Part shown: positions 48,901 through 58,148 of the stretch, one piece after another
Numbering within the stretch: the first letter of the stretch is position 1
Layout of the letters: each line of letters starts with the position of its first letter
Assembly: GCA_020698575.1 (NCBI GenBank)
Contig: CM036245.1
Coordinates: 37,377,148-37,441,147, forward strand
DNA from: Bostrychus sinensis
Lineage: Eukaryota > Chordata > Actinopteri > Gobiiformes > Eleotridae
Length of the DNA stretch: 64,000 nt
Reading direction: 5' to 3'
Notes under the pieces: generated by a model
Seen by the model: the letters and a program-made list of their open reading frames with translations, nothing else
Told to the model about the DNA's origin: nothing
Database searches by the model: none
Made by a program: the position numbers and the translations under genes

Positions 48901-51900
48901 AATGCTCCAAAATTGTCCTGCCTGTGGACGCTCAGCGTCTCTGGGAGTGAATGGAACAGTGGTTTGCCGCTGATTGATCAATGATGATTGGCGGAACTGG
49001 CGGAACATTTTGACAGACAGCAGTGAGCGCCAATCGCGGCGTGCTGTTCACCGACTTCACAGCAGGGGATGAATTAAAGCAACAGAGGAGACAGACGTGT
49101 GCTGAAGGAGCCGTGTGGAGTTCAAAGCAAGTGATTTACTTCATTTTGACCGTTTGTACAGACTACACAATAAATAAACAACAGTTATAGTGCAACTGAG
49201 TTTGCATCTTGTTTTAGTTTTGTTCGTTTGTTCATTCAATATCATTGTATGCAGACTAGCTGCTAGTTAGCCCAGGATTAAATGTTTTCAGTTTTACCTG
49301 TGTCAAAGACTAGCAGCCGCCACTGGATTCAACCATCATGGACGCTAACGCTATATTGATACTACAGCTAATACTACTACTCCTGCTGTGACTACAAGTA
49401 TGTCTTCTGCTACTACTACTGCTACAATACAACCACTTCTACTAAACAGAGCTCCATCCCAGCACAGCATGAACTTCAACAACCCATTCTCTGCACTAAA
49501 CTCAAATATGTATTCAAGTGCCTGCTGGCAAAACAATTTCAAATTCCAATTTGGCTTTATGGGTTTGGTTGGCGTGGACTGCTGTGCTGATTTGACTTTC
49601 TCGCATGCCGGAATAACTCTCGTCTCCAGCAGGTGCGGAAGCCTGAAGTGCATGGCTAAAGAGATTTGTTAATGCCCGAGCTGGATTTATGGAAGCCATG
49701 TTAAACGATGTCTATTATCCATCTGCCAGTGCAGCACTCGTCCTGATTGAGGAGCACAACAGCTGCGGGACGGACGCGCTGAAGGTCAAACACTCCATTC
49801 TCCTCCACCGCCAGGAGAGAGCCCACCTACCAGACACTCACCATAGCCACGGGACATGGAGCTGGGGAGGAAATCATGTAAACAATCAACTTTTGTGTCC
49901 AATGTGGAGGAAAAAAAACAGGATTTTGTCTCGCTGGTCAAATGTGTTTGCAATAGCCATGGGTATTTAGCAGATTGGCAGCGAAAAAACGTCAGACAAA
50001 AGGCTAAAAACATGTTGCTGTGCCATTGTTCTAGGAGCAAAATGTGTTTCCAAATGTGATTGAAGTTGCTTTAGGACAATGGCATGCCAAGTCAGATTAG
50101 AAGTTAAGGCCCATTACAGTGCATGATTCTGCAGAGGCATTCATTAATTATTGCAAGGGAGAGTGTAGTCTATATACCAATGAAGTTACTACAGTTTAAC
50201 AGGGTTTGGGGATGAGCTAATAGCAATTACTGTTCGCTTGGAGAACAGAAGACCCACTCAAACTCAAAATCTTATGCAATGAGGCAAATCAGTATCTGGG
50301 CAGCATGGTTAGCGGTGGTTAGCACTCTCGCCTCACAGCAAAAAGGCCCGGGTTCAATTTCCGGACCACGAGGGGCCTTCCTGAATGGAGTTTGCATGTT
50401 TTCCCTGTGTCTGGGTGGGTTCTCACCAGGTACTCCAGTTTTCCCCTATAAACCTAATGGTGGACTCAGACCAAAAGCCGCCAAAATCTCCTAATTCCTA
50501 ATCTCAGTTCACTCTTCTTGTGTCACCAGCGCCCACTCAGGTCACTTACGAGGGGAGGGAGCTTTAAAACGCAATTTTTGTCCCTGAACCAATTCCTTTA
50601 ACTGTTTAAGTGCCTGTTTAATGATTGGTGGTTGCTTCGACGGTGACGTTAATATTTGCATAAAGTTGACTTCACTTCAACTCAAAACTACGCTCAAGTC
50701 TTTTAATTTGCCTTGCTTGGCACATTCAGCGCACCGTGCATAGGAAATGAATGGATGCTGGTCGCATCAGTTGCTCGAGTCGCTATTGGATTCTACCATT
50801 AAACATGCACAAAAGGCTAATCTTCAGCTAGGTACTCCTGACCAGGATCCTGGCTCAACATCTAGAGAAGGATTCCTGGGTGCTGCACTGTGGTTGCCCA
50901 CTGCCCCTGACACGTCGCCCCAGTGACACTAAATAATGTGTCTAACGCATACAACACATTTCCCTACAGGGACAATAAAGTCTACCTTAACCTTAACCTC
51001 TCTCTAGCTATGTTCTGCCTATGTTAACCAAGGCTATGCTAACTATAGAAAGAGTAAGTTTTGCAATCTCTGGAGAGTGAATGGGGGATGACTTTACACT
51101 ATAATGCTGCATAATTTCTTTGGTGAAATTATGTACATTAGATTAATCTCTCACAACAAAAACAAGCTACACACAGTGCTAAATCTCTTCAAAACACTAT
51201 CAACGCTGTGACCAAGAACATTGCTTTATATTAATAGTCAGCACAGGTGGTGTTACCTGCTGATTGTGGTGGAAGAGTGGTAGATACTGACATGCAGTAC
51301 TATTATGACTAAATACCTGTTTTGTGTCCCCTGCGGTTGTCCTCAGCCCGGTCCATGGAGCCTAGCCGCTCCTGAACTTGCCGGTGGTGCTCCAGGGGCC
51401 CGGACATGGGGGGCCGCTCCAGTGAGGACGCCTTCCTGTCGCCGGGGGCCACCACGTTGCCCACACTGCGGGCCCCCTGGATCCGGCCCTGGCCCTGACA
51501 GGGAGGGGGCTCTGGAGGAGGAGGTAGATCTGGGAGAGGAGACAGTGTTTGGTTTATACATTTTTTTGGTTGGCCACGTTTTTGATTAATGTTGGGCTAT
51601 AATCCGAGTTCAGTCCTCATTTGTTACAAGCTGTACCTGGTCTAGTCCAGTTTTAGTCTTCATTTAGGTCTTCATTATTGAATAGTCTTCATTAAAATTT
51701 GAGTTCACTCTAAGTTTGGGCCTTGGTTATCTCCGAATTTAAACCTGGCTTAGTTTGGTTCAGTCCTAGTTTGGTTTAGTCCTATTATTTGATCTGGTTT
51801 AATCTTCCTGTTCCTCACCGTCTGCGGCAGGGTCTCTCCGGTGTGGCGCAGTGCCCGGGTTGCGGCCTTTGCGCTGGGCTCTGGGGGCCCGAGGGTGGCC

Positions 51901-53597
51901 CAGGCTGTGGGAGCCCCCTGTGCTGCCATCTGTGGAGAAGGGACTGTTGGGACGTGGCCGGTGAGACAAGCCTTTACCTGGACAACACACAGGTGACACA
52001 TTATTAATATAACTTGTATATACTAGATTTTAATTTTAAGAACAAACATTTGGAGGTTTTCAGAAAAAGCTGGAAGAGATCTTTCCAAATCTGCATAGAG
52101 AAGAAGATGCATCAAGGGAAAAGGAAATGTTTAAAAGAAGGTAAAGATACACCAATACTTAACTGTCTCTGAACAAACCCAGTCATTCTACAGCTGTATC
52201 TTAGGTAACATCAGGCAGTGAATGGGACCAATGATCTCTGGAGATTAAAACATGATGCAGAACTTCTCTCACAAGATTCATTTTTTACTTTCATTAAACA
52301 TAACTATATAATAAATTATTTTTGACTTCAATTAGTATTTATATACAGTATACTTTTTTTTTTTTGGCCATTTTCGTAAGTATTGTACAGAGGCATTCTA
52401 CACTTTCACTTGAAAAATAAAAGTTAATTTTTTTTTTTTACAAGAAAAAAGTTGTATTTTTATGGAAAAATATTATTTTAATTCATTTTAATCACAAATC
52501 CATAACTTTTCTTGTAAAAACTGATTTTTTTTACTCGGGGGGGGGTGAACCTATCTTGTAACAAAATAATAAATTTTACTCGTAAAAACAAGTAATTGTA
52601 CTTATAAAAACAAAACTCTTCCTACAAACTTAAGTAATTGTACTAACAAAAATAGAACTTTTCTCATAAAACCACTACTAATTTTACTCAAACACAGAAC
52701 AGTTTTCTCTCTAGTGAACGCATTATGCTTCTGTAGTATAGTAAAGGATATACACATGCTTAACAGCACTTTTATATACCAAATATTTCTTTTTTTTTCT
52801 TTTAGCTGCTCCCTTTCTTATTCGGAGTCACCGCAGCAGGTTTTTACACCGGATGCCCTTCTCACCACAACCAACCTGCCCACTGTGAATGGAGCAGGAA
52901 ATGTGGCCAGGGAATCAACAACAGTATGTGCTCAAGCGAGATTTGAAACCGGCTATCCACTGCGCCACTGTCATCCTGTATACCTAATATTACAATAAAG
53001 CATATGTATAGAATAACATGCATTAAGAAGATGGGGCTGTTTTGAACACATTTGTATGAGTCGGTGTTGAAAGCTGAAACAGAATAAGAGGCAGAGAAAA
53101 GTAAGACATCACAGACAAGATAGCCACCTTCCAATTTTCAAGTGACGAGAACTTGAAAACCGTATGGAAATTCAAGAATACTTGGGTTACATAAGCACAA
53201 TATGTGACCTCGTTGTTAAGTTTAAGGAAACAACATTTTTTACAAGAAGCTCGAGCAGATAAAGTTGCAGAGAAATTGAACCAAAGCTTGGGAGATAAGA
53301 CGGCCACCAAACAGCCATAAACAGCAGAGTATAGACATCCGCAGCCATCCTCATTGAAAACCACAGCCAGTGCAGGACAGAGCAGCAGAAGGGTCCCACT
53401 GTCCCGGGACACACCTCTCTTACTGAGGCTGGTGCCCTCCAGCCTGTAGCCCGCCCTGTCTGCGGCCACCACCAGGGCCTGGGCGAAGCTGCAGTGGGTG
53501 AATATGGAGCCGTCAGAGGAGCTGCCCAGACTGGACCTGTGGCTGGAGAAATGGCGCTCGTCCTCCGAGGCCGACCCCCAGCCGTTCACCATGGAGC
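41135..53597 (-). CDS. robo: Roundabout (Robo) receptor, C-terminal cytoplasmic tail
   Basis: Four consecutive coding exons (53424-53597, 51819-51977, 51317-51529, 41782-41976), 247 codons together, then a split stop. Robo proteins are single-pass immunoglobulin/fibronectin receptors for Slit that steer axons; this is the intracellular end. Landmarks in order: NGWGSASEDERHFSSHRSS, SSSDGSIF with FAQALVVAADRAGY, RPRPNSPFSTD, the proline block DDLPPPPEPPP, VPYSKPCFP followed by a Ser-rich stretch, and TTLEHADFLG. The same order is known in ROBO1/2 (DGSFF...DFAQAV, PRPTSPVSTD, DDLPPPPVPPP, LPYCRPTFP). It differs enough from ROBO1/2 that robo3 is more likely; this is inference. Partial: extracellular, transmembrane and earlier cytoplasmic exons were not found up to 64000. 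Confidence 0.85.
41186..41660. mobile_element. hAT-like repeat of the GGTACC type, decayed
   Basis: Contains the same blocks as the copy in 59576-60233: ATACCAGTACAAGAACAATA at the left, CGTAGCTTTCTCTAGCAC and GGGTATTGAAACTTGGTACC at the right. Termini are eroded. Lies in the last Robo intron, just upstream of the last acceptor. Confidence 0.45.
41782..41976 (-). CDS. robo: Robo last coding exon
   Basis: The acceptor is TGTGTGTTCCAG; AA completes Glu with the G of the previous exon. Encodes DPCVPYSKPCFPSPGGHSSS, SKGSTGPRKSDGPRQPQQ and WTTLEHADFLGANGQGHFSG, then EL and one T. The strong donor T|GTAAGT follows; if skipped, the frame would add Cys-Lys and stop at once. 195 bases, phase 1-1. Separated from the previous exon by a 9.3-kb intron. 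Confidence 0.83.
42520..42735 (-). repeat. TTTAGTCCTGG-type tract, reverse orientation
   Basis: Units such as CTAAATCAGGACTAACCTAG, CCCAGGACTAAACTGGGCC and GACTAAGTCAGGACAAAAC, the reverse complement of the tract in the ano7 intron. Confidence 0.65.
42880..43330. promoter_or_regulatory. Candidate conserved non-coding element in Robo intron
   Basis: Repeat-free, GC-richer DNA with homeodomain/POU-like words close together near its right end: TGATGCTAATGG, AATATTTGCAT, CCAATTATGGGC and CATTAGCATATTAA. No splice-bounded frame with similarity. Regulatory role is only suggested by composition and location. Confidence 0.3.
43331..44989. other. Robo intron, unassigned
   Basis: No exon, RNA or repeat end supported. 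Short frames lack recognisable families. Confidence 0.4.
44990..45990. repeat. Higher-order array, main block: CTA/CTG tracts plus spacer units
   Basis: About five repeats of a roughly 150-200 base unit: a trinucleotide tract (CTACTACTGCT...), TACCACTTCTACTAAACA, GCTTTGTTCCAACACAGCA, TGAACTTCAACAACCCATT, CACTAAACTCAAATATGTGC and again a tract. The first unit also carries a unique module (CCTGCTGGCAAAACGATTTC ... GACTTTATGGATTTGATTG) at 45070-45120. The block ends in a pure CTA run (45895-45946). Leu/Thr-rich frames here are repeat artefacts. Confidence 0.85.
45991..46487. mobile_element. hAT-like repeat of the GGTACC type
   Basis: Starts TTAGGGCTGGGTACCAAACA, the reverse complement of the right end of the element at 59576-60233. 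The TTTGTAGTACCAACC block and a 26-base poly-T follow. The right end is not resolved and may be overlapped by the next element. Confidence 0.45.
46490..47156. mobile_element. MITE with GCTGCRTTTCCATT termini
   Basis: Left GCTGCATTTCCATTGACC and reverse-complemented right GCTGCGTTTCCATTACAC form inverted repeats, flanked by CTA on both sides. Contains several CGAAATT/ATCGATA-like words and no transposase. Inserted within the array region of the Robo intron. Confidence 0.6.
47157..47769. other. Robo intron, unassigned
   Basis: 47200-47300 contains CCAGGTGCCTAATCAGGCCA, a short imperfect palindrome. No gene supported. Confidence 0.35.
47770..47900. repeat. Higher-order array, second block
   Basis: A partial copy of the unique module (AATCCAATTTGATTTTCTGG, ATTTGTCTGTCATGGACACC) followed by a trinucleotide tract, which is cut at CTACAAGTA by the Tc1 derivative. 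Confidence 0.75.
47901..48450 (+). mobile_element. Deletion derivative of a third Tc1 family
   Basis: Left end ACTGCCTAACTCCCCCCAAA then AAGTCACCACCTGGGTTTAA; the right end reverse complements to CACTGCCTGACCAAAAAAAA. About 48005-48334 keeps the C-terminal transposase piece (FQDDNARIHRAQNV, then DWSPQSPDLNPIENLWDVLE, ending IAEA and TAA). The N-terminal half, including the DNA-binding domain and first catalytic Asp, is gone. The left TA (47899-47900) is intact; the right flank reads TC. Confidence 0.8.
48451..48583. repeat. Higher-order array, third block
   Basis: Trinucleotide tract, CCACTTCTACTAAACAGAGC, TTTGTTCCAACACATCTTGA, then the unique module up to TTTATGGATTCGAC, where the hAT-like element begins. 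The module continues at 49334. Confidence 0.8.
48584..49325. mobile_element. hAT-like non-autonomous element inside array module
   Basis: Termini CAATGGCGCTTGCT and (right end reversed) CAGTGGCGGCTGCT, typical of a hAT family. The 8-bp target duplication is GATTCGAC (48576-48583) and GATTCAAC (49326-49333), one mismatch. 742 bases, no transposase. The interior includes a GC-richer palindromic patch near 48605-48625 (GGGAAGCTGCGCTTCCCC). Confidence 0.75.
49326..49590. repeat. Higher-order array, fourth block
   Basis: Rest of the split module (CATCATGGACGC), a trinucleotide tract, CTACAAGTATGTCTTCTGC (an unoccupied version of the Tc1 insertion site), the spacer units, and the best-preserved module copy (CCTGCTGGCAAAACAATTTC ... 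GGCTTTATGGGTTTGGTTG), which leads into unique sequence. Confidence 0.82.
49591..50000. promoter_or_regulatory. Candidate conserved non-coding element next to the array
   Basis: Repeat-free sequence bordering the array, with words such as TTTGTTAATGCCC, AAATCATGTAAACAATCAAC and CAATAGCCATGGGTATT. No exon borders or Robo-like frame. Function not shown. Confidence 0.3.
50298..50990 (+). repeat. tRNA-derived SINE interrupted by a MITE
   Basis: Head GTGGTTAGCACTCTCGCCTC, B-box GGGTTCAATTTCC, then GGAGTTTGCATGTTTTCC up to CCTATAAACCTA. After the inserted 50457-50799 it resumes with AACATGCACAAAAGGCTAAT, CCAGGATCCTGGCTC and ends GACAATAAAGTCTACCTTAA. Confidence 0.75.
50457..50799. mobile_element. 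Small MITE inside the SINE
   Basis: Starts ATGGTGGACTC and ends GATTCTACCAT, an inverted pair with one mismatch in 11 bases. TA at both borders (50455-50456 and 50800-50801). Removing it and one TA gives the uninterrupted order seen at 6050-6075. Confidence 0.65.
51317..51529 (-). CDS. robo: Robo exon, proline-rich DLPPPPEPPP block
   Basis: The acceptor is CTCTCCCAG; it starts with AT, which with the preceding G gives Asp. Encodes DLPPPPEPPPCQGQG, VGNVVAPGDRKASSLERPP, LEHHRQVQERLGSMDRAEDN and RRGHKT plus one base. The donor is AACAG|GTATTT. 213 bases, phase 1-1. The proline block matches the conserved Robo motif that binds Ena/SH3-type partners. A different frame is also open across most of the exon because of its high GC; phase decides the correct one. 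Confidence 0.83.
51600..51790 (+). repeat. TTTAGTCCTGG-type tract in Robo intron
   Basis: Imperfect units including CTGGTCTAGTCCAGTTTTAG, TTCAGTCCTAGTTTGG and TTTAGTCCTATT between the two central Robo exons. Confidence 0.6.
51819..51977 (-). CDS. robo: Robo exon, basic PRPNSPFSTD block
   Basis: The acceptor TGTGTTGTCCAG is followed by GT, making Ser with the A of the previous exon. It encodes KGLSHRPRPNSPFSTDGS and a basic stretch with PRAPRAQRKGRNP, ending PAAD plus one base. The donor is ACG|GTGAGG. 159 bases, phase 1-1. It corresponds to the PRPTSPVSTD and basic region of ROBO1. Confidence 0.83.
51978..53423. other. Robo intron with SINE-like fragment
   Basis: 52380-52690 is AT-rich with repeated TAATTTTACTCRTAAAAAC-like units. 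52800-52985 resembles a decayed SINE (CTGCTCCCTTTCTTATTCGG ... GAGATTTGAAACCGGC). No exon seen. Confidence 0.45.
53424..53597 (-). CDS. robo: Robo exon, SED/SSSDGS block
   Basis: The acceptor TTTGTGATTTTGCAG is followed by GC, which completes a codon (probably Gly). It encodes SMVNGWGSASEDERHFSSHR, SSLGSSSDGSIFTHCSFAQA and LVVAADRAGYRLEGTSL, then one base A. The donor is A|GTAAGAG. 174 bases, phase 1-1. The block is the most diagnostic Robo signature in the window. Confidence 0.87.
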
Positions 53598-56170
53598 CTG
53601 CAAAATCACAAACTTTCAACAACACTGCACCGGCCGCCTCCTGCAGTCCTATAAGTTGTTGACAAGTCATAGTAATACAGTCTTAATTGGACTGTGCAAT
53701 CTTAGTGCTCATCAACCAAAACCCTGTATTTGGAAACTGTAAATGGCACAAAAAGGTGGTCAAAGTCACTTGAGTTGCAAGTTCCCAAAAGATTTCAGCC
53801 AACTTAATATATTTTCAGCTACTTTGAAATTAAGCCTGGACACTTTCTTTCCAAAAGGGCAAAAAAGAAAAGGACACACATGATTTATAACACATATGTT
53901 TAACCCTCAGGCCATCCTTTAAAAAAAAAAAATCACGATCCTTCTCTTAAAGCCCTTTTAGTTCACTAACTAGTCACATTTAAAAATATAAAACATGAAA
54001 CTTTTGAGCTTGCAATGGTAAAGAAACCACCAGAACTGGAGTTAGGGCACAGCATCCTTTAGATATATTTCTGCAGCCATATATTCCAGAACCACACCAA
54101 ATGTCTTTCTGACCTTTCCAGGAAAAAAAAAAAAAAATAAATAAATAAAAAAATCAACCCCTTCAACGACATAACCTACTCAAATGCTATTAAAAACCAA
54201 ATCTAAAGTGAACTTGTTAGCTTGTACTACCCTATAACTTGAACTAACTTTTGTTATAATGGCAGTAACCAAGAAGGGCAGGGCTTAAACAGAAACTTCC
54301 CAATTTCTTTTTCATGGATTTTAGGAAACCTGAAATATCATCTAGACTTTATAATGTCACATAGGCTTTATTATTAAGGATTTTAATTTGCTGGCACTCT
54401 CCAATATAAAATGCTGTGATTGCGTAAAGTTTAGGAAAGTTTTAATTTTAGTAAAATGCAGATAACACTTGTGGAGATTACTGTTGGTTTCCATGGGTCT
54501 AAAGCTAAACTCTGAGCTCAAAGTTAAGCCCTAAATTTCAGTTTGAAGTCATACATTTTAATTTTGAGGTGACAAATTTGTTTGAGTTTTACATTTGCGA
54601 ATAAATTAAAAGCAGAAAGGTAGCTTTACTGTCAACAGACAACAGATGGTGGCAGTTGTAAAATTGGGTCATTCAGCTTTCATATTTTGTCTGTTATGTT
54701 TATCAAAGTCATATTTTACTCAAATCCCTTTCATTCACTGTGCTTGGCTGAGCGGCTGTAACCTTTATGCATGTGTGCTCCTCTATAATGAACATCTGTG
54801 CTGCTATTCAGACTGGATCAATGCCCTCTATAATCACACGACAAAGAGGAGATATTAACACTGTCTACACTTAGATGATTCTGAACTTGCTCCGGGGTTT
54901 TTTGGCTGTGGTTTGCCGTACATTACCACACAGCAGCAGGCCCGGATCGTGTCTTTGATAAGGAGAATAGCCACACCTGTACAGAGCTACAAGCCCCAAG
55001 GACACACTTCACAACTGTCAAATCCTTTTTCGGTTTAACTTGTACAAACATCACTGGAGAAAACCAGCCAAGTATAAAGAATGTGTTGTAGTGCCTGTCT
55101 TGTTTAGAGCTGATTGCTGTTCAAAAAAAAAAAAAAAAAAAGGCAATATAGTCAGTATATTGCTATGTGACAATACCTATGCATATTGAAACAAAAAGGT
55201 CAGTAGAAATTATATTAAACTCAGGGTTTTTTGTTTATTTTTCCCATTGGCAGTTCCCTGGAGCCAGCTACTCTTCCTAATGTCCCTGTTTATAAGACAT
55301 AATAAGACAAACTGTTGTTTAATGTCTACCCATGCAACGTTTTTTGGGCTTCGTTGGTTGCACACTCCCCCTATATTTTGGAGTATTATCTATTACTATT
55401 GTAATAACTTGTGAAGTTGGTTGACTCCTTTGTGACCCCTTGCTCAAGTTCAAGCTCAACTCTTGTTTTTTACTTTTTGAATCTGTACAAAGGTTTTCTC
55501 TGCCTTTTGGCCACTCGGCCACAATGAATATCTAAGAAATAAAGTCATTGGTAGCATGTTGTTGTGGCCAACTGAGACGAGCCGCTTTCCTTCGAAACCC
55601 AAGACTTTAGGGACACCGGGTCTGCGCTCCCATTCTCTTTTCACGAGATGCACCAGGAGGAGGTGCAGGAAGCTTCATTTACCTTTCAAGATTAAGAAAA
55701 ATTGTTACAAGGTTAAGAAAATGTCCCTATAATGTTACTGTGCATGTTCATAGACAATTCTTATCCTGTAAGTAGTCACACAGTAGTCATTTTCTTAATA
55801 CCAAAGATACCAAGACTGTAAAATTGTCTACCTAAACTTTTCCATAACCATTCAGCATCTTCTTCTCCCACAAAAACAAACAAAAACAACAAAAATAAAA
55901 CAAAACAAAAACAAAAAAACAAAAAACTTCCACAACATAGCATACATGAAAGCTGTAATATTCTAAACTCAGTGAACTGGAGAAATGCCCTTTTGCACTT
56001 TCCAACTTTCTGAATGTTAAGATGATCTCAGATTAATTTAACTGTTATTTTTAAAAATATGTTAGTTTTACATCAACATGTCAGATGTATCCCCCACTAA
56101 AAAGGCCGTCCTCAGTGTTGCCCCGCCTGTTAAAAGTGGTCTAGGCCCACCACTGTGCATGTTTTAGACT
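53598..56170. other. Upstream Robo intron, unassigned
   Basis: No Robo exon recognised. Poly-A runs at 53924-53933, 54123-54136 and 55124-55141. Otherwise unremarkable AT-rich sequence. Confidence 0.4.
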
Positions 56171-56174
56171 GATG

Positions 56175-56335
56175 AGGGAGGCTAGAATATCCAGAGAAAA
56201 CCCACTTAGAAACGGGGAGAACATGCAAACTCCACACATAAATGCCCAGCCCACCTAGTCAGGGAATCAAACCCAAGAACTTCTGGCTGTGGGGTGAGTG
56301 CTAACCACTTCACCACCATGTGCATGCATGTCTTT
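56175..56335 (-). repeat. tRNA-derived SINE fragment
   Basis: On the - strand: GTGGTTAGCACTCACCCCAC, TTGGGTTTGATTCCC (B-box), GTGGAGTTTGCATGTTCTCC. Same family as 5918-6215. Confidence 0.65.
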
Positions 56336-56798
56336 GAATGAATAAAAGGAGTTTTGTGTGTGTGTTCTGGGGCTTTTAGTTGTAATTTTTACTGGTTTAT
56401 GAATACAATCTCATCAACACTGCAGCTAGGCGTTCACTTCCTTGTTCCTGAACATGATTTTGGCTTCTGCTTATCATGTTACATCATAAAAAACAAACAG
56501 CTATGTTTGATAATCTAATATTTCTGAGTTATGAATCTGTGCTTGTACTTAACTCAGATTTTTTTTTTTTGCTTTTACATCAGCAGCCAGGCCAGCACTT
56601 TAAATATCAACGACTCGCCATGCCAATAAAAACAGTGGAGTTTGGCAGAGCAGACGGGAGCGAACAGTCGGGTAATGTGGGACTGATTTGGCAGAGGCGG
56701 CTCCAGTGGCACCGGCCCAAGATCTGAGCTGGTACTAATTCATGGCACATTCACAGAAAACGGAGAGATGAGGATGGATGGAGAAGTGGACCAGAGCA

Positions 56799-56826
56799 GG
56801 GAGGGAAGGAGGGAGGGAGGGAGGGG
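56799..56826. repeat. GGGA microsatellite
   Basis: About seven GGGA/GGGAA units. Confidence 0.85.
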
Positions 56827-57264
56827 GTTAGGAGGTTACAGGGAGTGCAGTGGGGATGTGAAGTCACAGAGACACGGGTCAGTCAAAGGTTATGACTAAA
56901 CAGGAGCAGAGTAAAAGTGGACAAGAGTTCTCAGTGGACAGCAATGGATTTCAGGAACAGCTGTTTCTGTCAGAATCTGTGGACCCATAGATCTAGTATT
57001 TATTATATAGGGCTAAAGAATTATCTAGAAGCAAGTTGGGCTAGTGAACAGTGCCACTGGTAGTGAAATGTGACCAGTTGCAACATAACTTTTAAATTTA
57101 AAGAGTCTGTTGTCCTGGGCCTTAGGGTCAGTGGGGCCCACAATCCCTTTTTTTATATTTTCTATTATAATGGGCTCATGTGAAGCCTTCCTGCCCTGGG
57201 CCCCAGCAAGACTGTCAATGGGCCTGTCTAGGAGTCTTCAAGGAGTGCAGTTCAAGTCCTTAGT

Positions 57265-57350
57265 CCTGCTTTTGGAGCTGGTTTAAACTTTGCTTAGTTG
57301 TGGTTTAGTCATGCTTCAGTCCTGGTTTAGATCTGGTTTCATCCTCGCCA
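57265..57350 (+). repeat. TTTAGTCCTGG-type tract
   Basis: Units GTTTAGTCATGCTTCAGTCC and TGGTTTAGATCTGGTTTC, related to the ano7 intron tract. Confidence 0.5.
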
Positions 57351-58148
57351 AAATAAACATACCAGTGAAGTTCAAATGGAGTCACTATCACCCGAAAGTG
57401 AGTGCAAATCGCAAGTCCAAGTCATGAGCAAAGGGCCTAAAAAGAGTTTTCTTAATTGTGCAAGAATCCCCATGAGACACAATAAAATAAATTATCGAAA
57501 TGCAGTCACCATTTCAACTTTATTAGTCTAAGTCTGAGTCTAAGTCCAAGTCAATAGCATGAACCTCGAATTGAGTCACAAGTCTGTAAGTCTTGCCTCT
57601 AAGAGTCCTGAAAATTAGGCCAGTGAGTGAACTCGAATCTGGTACTCTGGGCTTATATGATACTGACGTGAAGGCCTCTGTTCATGGGTGACTCCTCTCC
57701 TTACAGCTGTGTGAGGATCAGCTCAGGTCTCCGGTTCTTCTGGGAGCAGTGGTGAGTTTAACGACATGCAGATTCGACTTTGAGGATAAATCACTTTTAG
57801 AGGCAGAAGAAACCAAGACAGGTTTTACTGGTCCTGCTCCATCAATGCGAGGATGGAGAATTAAGTGAGAAGTTTTAGGAGATATCATAAAAAAGGACAT
57901 GATGAAAAAACGGCATTCTAATGTGCCCTAGAAAACCTCAAATCTGCTTGTATAGTCATGGAAATGGTATTGAATCTCCTGATCACATATCACTATATTG
58001 ACTATTTGGGAATTATCTAGGTCTTTTCATAATTGCTGAATTGCAGACTATAGTCAGAAGCATTAACTACTAGGAACACTCAGAGACTTCAAATCCCCAC
58101 CATGTTCTAATGGTAAAGATATGTTCCTAGATTTAGATGCGAACAAGG

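Noticed and set aside
53023..53423. - strand frame continuing more than 100 codons past the Robo exon at 53424.
   Set aside because: A strong donor (GTAAGAG) and phase-matched next exon show it is read-through into the intron.
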